A stretch of DNA of 64,000 nucleotides from Pontibacter mucosus (lineage in GTDB: Bacteria; Bacteroidota; Bacteroidia; Cytophagales; Hymenobacteraceae): contig NZ_QBKI01000002.1 in NCBI RefSeq assembly GCF_003054055.1, forward strand, positions 620,001 through 684,000, read 5' to 3'. Both the position numbers and the translations under genes were made by a program. The notes below the pieces were generated by a model. It was given only the letters and a program-made list of their open reading frames with translations. It searched no databases and had not been told where the DNA came from. Positions 8,732 through 17,139 of the stretch are shown here, one piece after another. The number at the start of each line of letters is the position of its first letter. Position 1 is the first letter of the stretch.

Positions 8732-8961
8732 GGTGTTATACTTTCTTATACTTTATAACGCAGTGCTGCAGGTTCCGGATGTGCGTCTCTAGCTGTGCAT
8801 CAGGAAGTGGTACTTTGGCAATTCCGGGGGTGGGTGGATTTATACTTTGGGAGCTGCTTTTTTATGGCGGGATAAAGTGAAGCCTCAACAAATTTCCTCC
8901 TTCGGCCGGTTGCTCCTGAGTGAAGCGGATGAACAAAGCTTCCGTCACAGGCGCCGGCTAA
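8732..8961. other. Spacer, no gene seen
   Basis: Carries three heptamer copies (near 8745, 8756 and 8840) and the probable promoter of the minus-strand lipoprotein gene. No ORF with sensible composition. Confidence 0.4.
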
Positions 8962-9005
8962 AAACGCACAGGCGCTGGACTATGTAATCCAGCGCCTGTG
9001 CGTTT
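8962..9005 (-). terminator. Terminator of the macrolide phosphotransferase gene
   Basis: Perfect 18-bp stem (8962-8979 with 8988-9005) and a short loop. On the minus strand it is followed by a T run, just after the mph stop codon. Confidence 0.85.
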
Positions 9006-9024
9006 ATTCGGATCCGGGCAGGTG

Positions 9025-9945
9025 TCAGGTATCCAGCCCCAACGCGGTTTTTGCCATGGGCAGGTATTCCTCCGAGCCCGACTCCAGCACAAACAACCCG
9101 ATGTTGACACCGTAAGCTGCCAGCCGCTGCTGTATATGCTCCAGCATGCGGGGCCATACATTTCCGCCGGCCTTCTCGTAAGCCTGTAACAGGGCTTTGG
9201 TCGTCTCTTCCCCAAAAGAGGCCAGCAGCGCCACGAAATCAATGGCAGGGTCGCTCACTTCAGCTTCGGTCCAGTCAAGGAAGCCGTTTACTTTTCCGTT
9301 TTTGTCGGTCAGTATATGGGCCGCCTGCAGGTCGCCGTGTACCAGGCTGGATTGGGTAGGCCAGAAGCTGTCGTCCCCGATCCAGCTTTGCCACTGCTCC
9401 CACAGCGGTTGCGCCACGCCCAGTTCCCTTTTTACGCGGTGCATCTGCGTTTCCAGCTTTTGGCGCGCCTGCTCTGGCTGGTATACTTTCAGGCCTGCCT
9501 GTGCAGCAGCTTCTGTATTTAGGGTATGCAGGGCAGCTACAGCCTCGCCCAGCGAGGTGATGAAGGCTTGGGGCAGGTTCTCCGGTTCCAGGTTCCAGAT
9601 ATAGCACTTTTGCTCCATATCGATGTTGGCGACAGGTGTGCCTGCTAAGCGGGGATAGGCAATCAGGCTTTCATGGAAAATCTGCCAATCAGGTACGGCA
9701 ACAGGCAGTTTGCCCTGCAGCCATTGCAGCACCCTATGCTCGTTTTGGGCGCGGGGAAGCACATCGGGACGGCGTGCTATCCGCAGTATCCAGTTTTTAT
9801 AATTTACATCCTGCGCCTGAACTACCTGGAAGTCCAGTCCAGTTTCATTGTAGCGGAAGGTTTCGGGTTGCAGATGCAGGCCATGTGCCTGGGCAATGGA
9901 GATAAAAGCTGCCGGGGCGGCAGGTTGATTTATACTTTCTTTCAT
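9025..9945 (-). CDS. Macrolide 2'-phosphotransferase family protein (Mph)
   Basis: Cytoplasmic GTP/ATP-dependent kinase of the APH fold; Mph enzymes inactivate macrolides by phosphorylating the desosamine 2'-OH. At 306 aa the length fits. Alignment from memory to MphB/MphC is extensive: AQAHGLHL..ETFRYNETGLDFQVV at the start, WILRIARRPDV (nucleotide-binding Arg/Lys strand), VPDWQIFHESLIAYP, catalytic loop HGDLQAAHIL, DFG-equivalent FLDWTEAEVSDPAIDF, and FGEETTKALLQAYEKAGG. Start at ATG 9945; the frame opens two codons earlier with TTG. It sits alone between lipoprotein genes, has host-like GC content and contains AAGTATA heptamers, so it looks resident rather than recently transferred. Whether it confers resistance is untested. 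Confidence 0.88.
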   Translation of the reverse strand: MKESINQPAAPAAFISIAQAHGLHLQPETFRYNETGLDFQVVQAQDVNYKNWILRIARRPDVLPRAQNEHRVLQWLQGKLPVAVPDWQIFHESLIAYPRLAGTPVANIDMEQKCYIWNLEPENLPQAFITSLGEAVAALHTLNTEAAAQAGLKVYQPEQARQKLETQMHRVKRELGVAQPLWEQWQSWIGDDSFWPTQSSLVHGDLQAAHILTDKNGKVNGFLDWTEAEVSDPAIDFVALLASFGEETTKALLQAYEKAGGNVWPRMLEHIQQRLAAYGVNIGLFVLESGSEEYLPMAKTALGLDT

Positions 9946-9951
9946 GGTCAA

Positions 9952-10230
9952 CTCGTCTCTGATAAAACATTGTACTTTAACCGGTTGGTGCCGGCTTTCT
10001 ATACTTGGAAGCGCCTGCTGATGGGCAATAGGATGCCAGCCCGACCCGTGTTGGGGCGGTTAGCAGCGCTGCAGCTGCATTGAATTACAGATAGAGTTGC
10101 AGTAAAGAAGTAGTAAAGTTCATGCGGTATTTCAGGTTTTCACTTCAAGATAAGGAACTATACGCAGTAATGGAAACAGGGTAGGAGCTGTGCGGGAAAG
10201 GGCTGCTCAAAGTATAACCACGCTGTAAAA
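9952..10230. other. Spacer, no gene seen
   Basis: About 280 bp of mixed sequence with heptamers near 9999 and 10210. It contains the upstream region of mph; no other element found. Confidence 0.4.
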
Positions 10231-10261
10231 CAAAAGCACGGGCCATAAGCCCGTGCTTTTG
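10231..10261 (-). terminator. Hairpin downstream of the minus-strand lipoprotein gene
   Basis: AAAAGCACGGG / CCCGTGCTTTT with a 7-nt loop, flanked by A and T runs, so it can act in either direction. Confidence 0.8.
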
Positions 10262-10282
10262 ATATATCCTTCTTAAGCTGGT

Positions 10283-10759
10283 TTACTTCTTTCTAACAAA
10301 TTTCCAGGTATACACGCCGCGGCGCGAGGTGGTTTTCTCCTGGTCCGGCGCTTCCTCCGGGAAGCCAGCCCAATCAAGCTCATCCACCCACACCATCTCG
10401 TCGCCATTCAAAGAGGTGATGATGTAGTCGTTGGTTTCAGCGTCTCGCTGCAGGCGGATATAGGTAGAGTCGTTGGGGTCCGGGAAGGTATAGGTCCATA
10501 CATCCTTGTCCGAGCTACCAGGCAGGGTGACAGTCATTTTCTGGCCGTTGAAATGGAAGTTTGCTGCGCGTTCCGAAGTATCGGCATACATTACCTCACC
10601 GCTGGTGGAGTAGTATATTCTTTCCACGGCTGTGTTCGTCCAGTCGCCCCGCATATCAGCATCGAGCTCCGAAACCACTGGTATTACAGTCTCTTCGTCG
10701 TCGTTACAAGAGGTCAGAAAAAGAGATAGGCATAAGGGTATAAATAATAGCTTTTTCAT
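10283..10759 (-). CDS. Lipoprotein, lipocalin-like or DUF-type, unknown function
   Basis: I chose ATG 10759 because it gives MKKLLFIPLCLSLFLTSC, a lipoprotein signal; the open frame extends 35 codons upstream without credible sequence. The 158-aa precursor has an acidic linker (NDDEETVIPVVSELD), then a beta-rich domain (MRGDWTNTAVERIYYSTSG ... NFHFNGQKMTVTLPGSSDKDVWTYTF ... YIITSLNGDEMVWVDEL). The 'GDWT' start and repeating beta strands resemble lipocalin-like domains of Bacteroidota, but I cannot name a family. Ends in a basic tail. Terminator follows. Confidence 0.65.
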   Translation of the reverse strand: MKKLLFIPLCLSLFLTSCNDDEETVIPVVSELDADMRGDWTNTAVERIYYSTSGEVMYADTSERAANFHFNGQKMTVTLPGSSDKDVWTYTFPDPNDSTYIRLQRDAETNDYIITSLNGDEMVWVDELDWAGFPEEAPDQEKTTSRRGVYTWKFVRKK

Positions 10760-11079
10760 GAAAAGTACAATTAAGTAAGTAAAGGAATTTTGTTTGATGG
10801 GGTAGAAGTGGGCCGATAAATGCAGATATATGATTTTTTGTACCCTTAGTACGTGCTGATTCAAAAAGGGTTTATTAGAAATTTACAAGAAAGGATATTG
10901 TATGATGGAAGTGCTTGTTAGTCAGTTAGCTAAGGTGCTTGCTTTCCGGTGCGTTTGCTGTGCGTACCAAGGGTATCAGGAAGCAGCCCCTTTCTCCCAA
11001 CAAGCGGGCCTGCAGGCTTTGGCGAGTTTATACTTTCAGGCAGGCGTTTTTGCTACACTTCATACTTTAAAAGCGGGGT
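10760..11079. other. Spacer, no gene seen
   Basis: About 320 bp. A 63-codon ORF at 10902-11093 lacks a plausible product and overlaps the next gene antisense. Probable promoter region of the minus-strand lipoprotein; heptamer near 11030. Confidence 0.4.
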
Positions 11080-11859
11080 TCAATCTGGTTTAAGGCGCTC
11101 CAGGCTGTGTTGGTCTACTTTCACGATGCCGCGTACGGGCCGGTCCAGGTCGATGATGATGAAAACAACCAGGCAGATCATAAAACTCAGCAAGGCTGAG
11201 GGCAGCGTGGTGCGCCTTTGGCCCAGTCCGCTGCCATACCCTATCAAGGCCCCTGACATAATGAAAACCACAAACAGCAAGTATAAAATCACCTCGGGCA
11301 CGTGCATGATCAGCAGGGCGTTCCGTTCGTTGTGGGCGATGACCAGGTTATTGAGTGCCGTCAGGAAGAAGCCGGTGGTCACGGGGCTCGGGTCTAGGCG
11401 GGCAGCTCCTACAGCCAGATCCCAGAGCGAGCGCTGCAGGGCTTCCGTTTTGGTGGCCAGTGCCTCCTGCTCTTTCACCATCGCGTAATTCGTGTTGCTT
11501 AAGGCCAGCCGCAGATCGATGTATTGTTGCAGCTGTGTGCGGGTAAGCGAGTCGAAAGGGGCAGGGAGCAGGTGCGTGCGCATCAGGGCGGTGCTAATGG
11601 CATTGGCCTCGTTAATGACGGATTTGCTGCGGTTGTTGTAGCTTTGCAGCGATATGTTAAAGGCAAAGCCAAGTATAAGCGCCAGCAAGCCCAGGGTGCC
11701 GGCCTGTATGGTGTTGGTCTGCGCTTTTACGTCTTTGTCGGTTCTGCGCTGGTGGTGGCGGCCTATCCGGTAGCCGGTTTCCTGGGCCAGCATTATCAGC
11801 ACAAACAACACCGCCACAATCAGGATACTGTTGTGCCCGTACAAATATTCCTTCGTCAT
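11080..11859 (-). CDS. DUF4239-like (bestrophin-like) membrane protein
   Basis: A 259-aa integral membrane protein. TM helices are evident at the N-terminus (ILIVAVLFVLIMLAQETGY), around residues 52-70 (AGTLGLLALILGFAFNISL) and twice near the C-terminus (EVILYLLFVVFIMSGALIGY and LPSALLSFMICLVVFIIIDLDRP). The central soluble part carries NRSKSVINEANAISTALMR, and the end reads DLDRPVRGIVKVDQHSL, the most recognisable signature of DUF4239. The bestrophin-like label implies a possible channel, but this is unproven for the family. Monocistronic by appearance. Confidence 0.75.
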   Translation of the reverse strand: MTKEYLYGHNSILIVAVLFVLIMLAQETGYRIGRHHQRRTDKDVKAQTNTIQAGTLGLLALILGFAFNISLQSYNNRSKSVINEANAISTALMRTHLLPAPFDSLTRTQLQQYIDLRLALSNTNYAMVKEQEALATKTEALQRSLWDLAVGAARLDPSPVTTGFFLTALNNLVIAHNERNALLIMHVPEVILYLLFVVFIMSGALIGYGSGLGQRRTTLPSALLSFMICLVVFIIIDLDRPVRGIVKVDQHSLERLKPD

Positions 11860-12114
11860 GCCTTTTATACTTCTCTGCGCCAGCCGCAGGCATCTGAAAA
11901 GCGGCTATGCCCTATACGTGTTTTCCGCCCGGAAGAAGTATAAATGGTGCAGCCGAATCCATCCTAACAACCGCTTTTAACAGGAAGCCTGCCCGCTGGC
12001 GCAAACTCAAGGATTGTCCGCCTGCTACCAGTTTAATAGGCAGAAATAAATATAGGACTGCCGGAATGCTTTCCTTGGAAAAACGATATATTTGGTTGCC
12101 CTAAACCTATGTGC

Positions 12115-12804
12115 ATGAAAACACGCTTCGCCTTCCTCTTTTTGCTTATGTTACTCAGTGCCTGCACAAAGGAATCAGATGGCCCCGACATGGATTACCC
12201 GGCCTCCTTCAAACTCAGGCGCTTTGATCAGGTGCAGCCGGTCCGGATGTTTACCCGGAATGGGGAGGTAAAAGATGCGGACTTTATCAAGAATCACGAC
12301 CTGACCCGCAGGATGCAAATGCACTATGATTTGGAAGCCACCGCGCCCGATGATGCCTCAGATCCTGATATCACTTTCCTGTCCCGTTCAGAAGCAGAAA
12401 TGAATGGTGGGAGCACCAGGTATGAGGTAAAGAAACAGGGCGACGCGCTGCTGCTTACCTCCAGGGAAGAGCGCTCCTCGGGGTATAATCGTAACGGTGA
12501 GTTTTACGTGAACCTGATGATTGGCCTGAGCAAGTATAAGCCCCTTATGTACGATAAACAGGCATTGCCTCCTGCCCTGTACACCGGGTTTGATTATACC
12601 TATAAAACGAAAGACCAACTGGTTGTTTCGGTAGCAGGGCAGGAACTGCTCTTTCACCGGTTAGCCTATGCCCATCAAAACCAGTATAACGGCCGAAGTA
12701 TGGTTATCAACAACCAGTTCGACCCGGCAGGCATTTCCCTGCTCCGCGATGGGGATACGCTGGTAGTACAGGAGTTTGCGATAGTAGGTGTGCCTTTAAA
12801 ATAA
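12115..12804 (+). CDS. Lipoprotein, unknown function
   Basis: About 229 aa. ATG 12115 (rather than 12109) begins MKTRFAFLFLLMLLSAC, a lipoprotein signal with lipobox LSAC. The mature domain has no motif I recognise; segments such as RRFDQVQPVRMFTRNGEVKD and YDKQALPPALYTGFDYTYKTKDQLVVSVAGQEL suggest beta strands. It lies 30 bp upstream of a second lipoprotein gene on the same strand, so the two are probably co-transcribed. Heptamers AAGTATA fall inside the gene near 12534. Confidence 0.6.
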   Translation: MKTRFAFLFLLMLLSACTKESDGPDMDYPASFKLRRFDQVQPVRMFTRNGEVKDADFIKNHDLTRRMQMHYDLEATAPDDASDPDITFLSRSEAEMNGGSTRYEVKKQGDALLLTSREERSSGYNRNGEFYVNLMIGLSKYKPLMYDKQALPPALYTGFDYTYKTKDQLVVSVAGQELLFHRLAYAHQNQYNGRSMVINNQFDPAGISLLRDGDTLVVQEFAIVGVPLK

Positions 12805-12833
12805 CCGGATTACCCCGTCAACTTGAAGCTGCC

Positions 12834-13643
12834 ATGAAAACAAAACTACGCTTTCTGCTGCCATGGGTAGTGTTGCTTGGGGGCTGCTCCGGGAGCGATG
12901 CACCGGCGCCTGACCTGCCCGCCTGTTTGCTGGTAGAGCAGGTTTCCACAATCACCTATGATCCGGTTTTGCATCCCGATAACCCCATCCCAACGCAGAC
13001 GATCACCACCCGCCTGGACTATACCGGCAAGCAGGTGCTGGCTACTGTTTTCGAGACAGAATATACTGGTGCCTATTTCGAGAGGGCTGATGTAAAGTAT
13101 AATAAGCAAGGCCAGCTTACCGAAATCATACATCAGCGCTACCGCTATGTGAACGAGTATAACGGGCAGGGGAAACTGGCCAGGCAGACCAGGTACGCCA
13201 ATCGGATGGGCGACCACAAAGAGGAGGAAACGGGATACTATACTTTAACTTATAACGGCCACCATGAACTCGCGGAGGCTCACTATGTCAGTATGGTTTC
13301 CGGGAAGCCGGTTGCGGAATTGATGTGGCGCTATACATACGTGGAGGGAGATCCGGTTTATGTAGAACAGCTGGAGCCGGGTGGTGAGAGCTATTATCAG
13401 GCAGCGATAACGTATGACGACAAACACCTGCCAAGCCCATCTTTTGCCCATCTATATTTTGAGCCGCTGCGCCCGCCATCGGTGCACAACCAGTTGAGCT
13501 ATACCGTGCAGAACGATAACCCGAGCTACGCCAGCTATACCACAGTCTATACTTATAATGCAGCGGGTTATCCGGTTACGGCCACTACCCGTTTTACAGA
13601 TGGCAGAGAACAGGTAGTGACCTATACGTATCAGTGTGAGTAA
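12834..13643 (+). CDS. Lipoprotein with YD-repeat-like beta strands, unknown function
   Basis: A 269-aa protein beginning MKTKLRFLLPWVVLLGGC (lipobox LGGC). The mature chain contains repeated 'Y(N)..G.L...' segments: VKYNKQGQLTEIIHQRY, YNGQGKLARQTRY, LTYNGHHELAEAHY and VYTYNAAGYPVTATTRF. This is the pattern of RHS/YD repeats and of Bacteroidota DUF4595-like lipoproteins. It is too short to be an RHS toxin and has no toxin tip. Probably a surface or periplasmic structural or binding protein, co-transcribed with the lipoprotein gene before it. Role unknown. Confidence 0.65.
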   Translation: MKTKLRFLLPWVVLLGGCSGSDAPAPDLPACLLVEQVSTITYDPVLHPDNPIPTQTITTRLDYTGKQVLATVFETEYTGAYFERADVKYNKQGQLTEIIHQRYRYVNEYNGQGKLARQTRYANRMGDHKEEETGYYTLTYNGHHELAEAHYVSMVSGKPVAELMWRYTYVEGDPVYVEQLEPGGESYYQAAITYDDKHLPSPSFAHLYFEPLRPPSVHNQLSYTVQNDNPSYASYTTVYTYNAAGYPVTATTRFTDGREQVVTYTYQCE

Positions 13644-13690
13644 AGACGGCAAGATAGCCGCGAAAACCTTCTGTTTTCAGTACCCTCATA

Positions 13691-14314
13691 CTATCCTGCG
13701 CTCCTGTAATCATCCAGAATGGCCTGCAGCTCCTGAAGGGGCCGGAGAAAGTACTTTTTGTTCTCGTTCCGGATAACCAGAAAGCAGCTGAGCAGCGTGA
13801 GGAGGTAAGTCACGATGGCACCGGTCGGGAAGGCCAGCACCCCACCCGGGAAGTATAAGTTGAACACCAGGATTACGCCTATCGCGGAAAGCAGTGGAAT
13901 CAGCCCAAGGTCATACCGCTTCTTGAAAGTATAAAACCCCGCCAGCCGGCTCCGCTGCTCGCTCACGTAAGTATAAATGGAGGCCCCACTCGTCCCGTTA
14001 AGCTTTGCCACAGCCATTTGCTTGTAGCGCCTCAGCATGATGGCCGTGAACGGCACCGTCACCCCGAAGCCGAACAGGCTCAGGAGCAGGACATCTGTAT
14101 CAGCCCCGTACCGGATAGCGACGTGGCTTAACAAGGCATACACGATGATATGCAAGGTAAACGTGGCCCAGAAGTAGCGAAAGATACTGTTGTTTTGCTT
14201 TTTCATTCTTGTTCGGATTATGTGGTTAAAGGTAGCGGCATTGTAGGGATCGGCGGACCCGAAAGCCGGTTGCTCCGCGTTCCACTTTTGCTTCAGTTCA
14301 TCTAGGGTTGGCAT
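13691..14314 (-). CDS. Multi-TM membrane protein paired with ECF sigma factor (possible anti-sigma partner)
   Basis: A 207-aa protein. A short hydrophilic N-terminus (MPTLDELKQKWNAEQP) is followed by paired TM helices around residues 45-65 and 75-95 (FWATFTLHIIVYALLSHVAI, LLLSLFGFGVTVPFTAIML) and a second pair near the C-terminus (LIPLLSAIGVILVFNLYF, AFPTGAIVTYLLTLLSCFLVI). Its start overlaps the end of the sigma factor gene by 17 bp, which implies translational coupling. Anti-sigma function is inferred only from this coupling; there is no zinc-binding ASD motif (HxxxCxxC). Confidence 0.7.
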   Translation of the reverse strand: MPTLDELKQKWNAEQPAFGSADPYNAATFNHIIRTRMKKQNNSIFRYFWATFTLHIIVYALLSHVAIRYGADTDVLLLSLFGFGVTVPFTAIMLRRYKQMAVAKLNGTSGASIYTYVSEQRSRLAGFYTFKKRYDLGLIPLLSAIGVILVFNLYFPGGVLAFPTGAIVTYLLTLLSCFLVIRNENKKYFLRPLQELQAILDDYRSAG

Positions 14315-14819
14315 GGGCGTAGGGGTTTTCTTGTTTCTTCAGCATCGATTCCAGTTCCTTCTTTATCCGCACCAGGCGCACGCTCACGTTGCTTTTGGTC
14401 AGGCCCGTTATCTGTGCAATTTCCTCGTAGCGCAGGTCCTCCAGGTAAAGCAGCACAATAGCCTTGTTCAGCGGCGAAAGGCTAGCGATGGCCGCATGGA
14501 GCAGCTTTATACTTTCCTCCTGATGGCTGACCGGCTCGTCGGGTATCTGGTGGTGGCCCTCCGAAAGCGGTTGGTTTTGGTGTTTGCGCTCCTTGCGCCG
14601 GTAGGTCAGGGCGGTGTTCAGGCAGACGCGATACATCCAGGTAGAGAACCTGGAGCGGCCGTCGAAGCTAGGGTACGACCGCCAGAGTTGGTAGAGCATT
14701 TCCTGGATCACATCCTGCTTCTCCTCCGCATCATCAAAGTATAAACCGCACACCTTATGCGCTATGCCCAGGTGCTGGTTTAGCTGCTGCATAAAGGTAT
14801 CGTTAACGTGCTCTGCCAT
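14298..14819 (-). CDS. ECF-type RNA polymerase sigma-70 factor
   Basis: A 173-aa sigma factor with region 2 (EEKQDVIQEMLYQLWRSYPSFDGRSRFSTWMYRVCLNTALTYRRK), a short linker, and region 4 (LSPLNKAIVLLYLEDLRYEEIAQITGLTKSNVSVRLVRIKKEL) containing the promoter -35-binding HTH. It directs core RNA polymerase to a specific regulon, probably with the overlapping membrane protein as its controller. The upstream region is AT-rich (14880-14940). No other sigma genes in the window. Target promoters unknown. Confidence 0.92.
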   Translation of the reverse strand: MAEHVNDTFMQQLNQHLGIAHKVCGLYFDDAEEKQDVIQEMLYQLWRSYPSFDGRSRFSTWMYRVCLNTALTYRRKERKHQNQPLSEGHHQIPDEPVSHQEESIKLLHAAIASLSPLNKAIVLLYLEDLRYEEIAQITGLTKSNVSVRLVRIKKELESMLKKQENPYAHANPR

Positions 14820-15099
14820 CGTGCTTTCGGTTTACATGCGGTTATGCTATTAGTTGCAGAAGTTAAGGGAAAACTACATCCAAGCTAAAAATTATTAGAA
14901 ATATGATTTACAGGGAGAAAGGGGTGGTAATAATAAGATTGAGTTTTAGGAGTGGCGGGATTTCTAAAGTATAGCTGAGTGGGAAAAAAGCATGAGCTGC
15001 AAGCTCGCGGCAACGGAAGATGTAACCAGGTGAAAAGAGTTAATCCCTTTTCAATTTCCCTCGTTTGTAAATAGGTGTATCACTAACCTGTTAATACGT
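14820..15099. repeat. Spacer with REP-like palindrome (14990-15010)
   Basis: A hairpin GCATGAGCTGCAAGCTCGCGG at 14990-15010 belongs to the palindrome family found beside the RAYT gene (20784) and at six or more other spacers. The rest is AT-rich promoter DNA for the divergent sigma and DUF6152 genes. Confidence 0.6.
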
Positions 15100-15453
15100 A
15101 TGATCTTACCTGCCAAACTCCTCCTGATACTTTCCGTGCCGCTGGCTATGGCTTTTCCGGTTTTGCACCATGGGTGGGCTAACTACGACCAGACCACCAC
15201 GCTCGACTATACCGGACTGGTGAAGGAAATCACCTACGAAAACCCGCACGGCATGCTGCAGCTAGAGCACGAGGACAAGACCTGGACGGTGGTGCTGGCG
15301 CCTCCCAGCCGCATGAACGCCCGTGGCCTGACAAAAGATATGATCCAACCCGGCGACTCGGTGCGTGTAGTGGGCTATCCACATAAAGAAGTGAAGGACG
15401 AGATGCGGGCGGAGCGGATTTACGTGGGCGATAAGAAAGTAGAGCTCCGCTAG
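15100..15453 (+). CDS. DUF6152 family exported protein
   Basis: A 117-aa protein with a signal peptide (MILPAKLLLILSVPLAMAFP) followed by LHHGWANYDQTTTLDYTGLVKEITYENPHGMLQLEH. The 'HHGW..YD' start followed by 'G.V..I.YENPHG.L.L' is the DUF6152 pattern; the domain reads as a small beta barrel of OB type. It ends 2 bp before the membrane protein gene, a pair seen together in other bacteria. Biochemical role unknown; a periplasmic metal or copper-related role has been suggested for neighbours elsewhere but is not visible here. Confidence 0.75.
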   Translation: MILPAKLLLILSVPLAMAFPVLHHGWANYDQTTTLDYTGLVKEITYENPHGMLQLEHEDKTWTVVLAPPSRMNARGLTKDMIQPGDSVRVVGYPHKEVKDEMRAERIYVGDKKVELR

Positions 15454-15455
15454 CG

Positions 15456-15941
15456 GTGTCCGCTACCCTGGCAGAAATGCTGCAGGCGCTGGAGGATTCT
15501 GCCCTGGCCAGCGGCATTCGGCAATCAACCTGGCTATACCCGTTCCTGGAGATTGTGCACATCCTGGGCATCGTGCTGCTGGTGGGTGCCGCCTTCCTCT
15601 TCGATCTGCGTTTGCTCGGCTTCTCCAGAAAACTGCCTGTCCCGGACCTGGCGCGCCACCTGTTGCCCTGGTCCAGGAGGGGCTTGTACCTGATCGTGCC
15701 TTCCGGTTTGCTCTTGTTCAGCACCAATGCGGTTGCCCTGGCAGCCGATACCGTTTTTCACATGAAGCTGCTACTGCTGGTAGTGGGCGGCTTAAACGCA
15801 GGCCTCTTTCACCGGTTTCTCGCTCCTTCCTCCCCAGACTGGGGGCAGGGCAACACACCCCGCGCCGCCAAAGCCGTAGCCCTGTGCTCGATGGTGGTGT
15901 GGGTGGCGGTGATCACGTTCGGGCGCTTGCTGGCGTATTAA
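15456..15941 (+). CDS. DUF6644-like integral membrane protein
   Basis: GTG start two bases after the DUF6152 stop, so translation is probably coupled. The 161-aa protein has four TM helices; the first includes WLYPFLEIVHILGIVLLVGAAFLFDLRLLG, a pattern shared by DUF6644/DUF2214-type proteins with a conserved 'E..H' in the first helix and 'D.RLLG' after it. The last helices (KLLLLVVGGLNAGLFHRF, AVALCSMVVWVAVITFGRLL) complete the fold. The conserved His residues in membrane helices could bind haem or metal, but that is inference. Confidence 0.75.
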   Translation: MSATLAEMLQALEDSALASGIRQSTWLYPFLEIVHILGIVLLVGAAFLFDLRLLGFSRKLPVPDLARHLLPWSRRGLYLIVPSGLLLFSTNAVALAADTVFHMKLLLLVVGGLNAGLFHRFLAPSSPDWGQGNTPRAAKAVALCSMVVWVAVITFGRLLAY

Positions 15942-16356
15942 ATTTGTTTAAATCGATGGTGTAAGCTAGAGGCTTTCCTATTTCAACAGAAGTAACTCGC
16001 TTCGTAGCCTCACACCCCTATAGAGCGCTGCTTGATTCTCTTTTTTGTCATCCTGTAAGGATCTTGGTGGCGAGAAGCAGAAGCTTTATCTCCGGGGTAG
16101 AGGCCCTCTTTTACAAAAGGAAAACCTCAGCAAGAGATTACACCCCTATGGTCCCACTGCTGCACCGGATTTGTATTCCGGCGCTTTTTTAACCGCGGAT
16201 TTGCAATCCGAAAGAGCGTAAGAAAACCTCAGCAAGAGATTACACCACTGTTGAGCGCAGCTCGCAAGCTTCGAACTCTCGTTCTCGGTAGTCCAAGGCG
16301 GGGAGTCTGTTTTTGCTGGCGCCATATTATAAGCTTTGTAGCCACAGTTCTCGCGC

Positions 16357-16376
16357 GGACAGGTCGCGACCTGTCC
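16357..16376. repeat. D-family palindrome
   Basis: Perfect 20-bp palindrome GGACAGGTCGCGACCTGTCC followed by CTACAA. Identical cores are at 28157-28176 and 58092-58111; a copy with one changed centre base is at 35202-35221. Confidence 0.85.
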
Positions 16377-16550
16377 CTACAAGTGTAAACCCACCCCTCA
16401 GAGCTGCGCTCGCTAGCTCAAAACTCCCGTTTTGGCTAGTCCAGAGGAGGGGAATTATACTTGCCCTTTCGCTGTCATCTCGAACGCAGTGAGAGATCTA
16501 TCTGTAATTCTACTTAGATCTCTCCCAAAGGTCGAGATGACAGAATAGCC

Positions 16551-16914
16551 GCGGCTATCGACCTTCTCCCAGCCTTTGGGTTGAGCGCCTCGAGAGGTTC
16601 CGGTGCCCGGAGGGCATTGCGACGTCAGGAGCAAAGGAAGCGAAAGCAGCGCGATGCCCGAAGGCGAGCCCTCTCGGGCTTGAGAGCTCCAAAGCCAGAG
16701 GTGCAACGTTAGGTTTATGTGAACTAGAGGATGAACGGAAGCTAGTAAGGATAGCTTGTTTCAAGTTGCGGGAAGCAGTGGCTATGAAAGTATAAACCAG
16801 CAAGTATAAATCGGCAAGTATGAAAGTATAGCCAAAGTATAAAGTATGGCTTTTCAAGCCAGTCGAGTCACAGACCCGACACCATAGCAGGACATAAGTC
16901 TGAAGACTTGCGCC
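16551..16914. repeat. Long noncoding repeat, copy 1
   Basis: About 365 bp, aligned by eye with 58320-58714. Conserved blocks include AGCCTTTGGGT, CCTCGAGAGGTTCCGGTG, AGGAGCAAAGGAAGCGAAAG and CTCTCGGGCTTGAGAGCTCC, then an AAGTATA array and a REP-like tail. Conserved blocks contain palindromes (CCTCGAGAGG), so a structured RNA or a mobile noncoding element are both possible. No conserved reading frame: the copies differ by insertions that break frame. Confidence 0.8.
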
Positions 16915-16944
16915 AGAAAGAGTAAGTATAAATGTATGGCTTAC

Positions 16945-16995
16945 GCGGACTTGGAAGTCCGCAGCAGCGGTGGTTCCGGACAAGGATGTCCGGAA
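16945..16995. repeat. E-family double palindrome
   Basis: Two adjacent hairpins, GCGGACTTGGAAGTCCGC and TTCCGGACAAGGATGTCCGG. The same pair occurs at 43247-43294. Confidence 0.8.
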
Positions 16996-17035
16996 CAGCG
17001 GTGTAGCAAAGTATAAAAGTGTAGCTGAAGTATAA

Positions 17036-17100
17036 AGTATGACTCTCTGAGCCACTCGAATTACAAATCCATAGGAAGGCACGAGCTGCAATCTCGCACC
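17036..17100. repeat. Tail segment of the long repeat, REP-like
   Basis: Resembles the 3' part of the 16551 and 58320 repeats: ATTACAAATCC hairpin followed by GGCACGAGCTGCAATCTCGC. Another such tail is at 51054-51135. Confidence 0.6.
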
Positions 17101-17139
17101 AGAGCGTCCCCTCTTAAAGTATCAATTCAAAGTGTAATC

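Larger units (their letters stand above)
15942..17139. repeat. 1.2-kb gene-free repeat island
   Basis: No credible gene. It contains B/G-type repeats near 16010-16030 and 16240-16320, the D palindrome at 16357-16376, a C-type fragment near 16390-16455, the long repeat at 16551-16914, the E palindrome pair at 16945-16995, a REP-like unit at 17078-17100, and dense AAGTATA arrays. Open frames here (16455-16706, 16555-17091) read through repeats and are rejected. Confidence 0.8.

Noticed and set aside
10902-11093. 63-aa ORF
   Set aside because: Overlaps the DUF4239 gene antisense and has no plausible product.
16555-17091. 178-aa ORF
   Set aside because: Runs through the long repeat and AAGTATA arrays; the frame is broken in the second copy.
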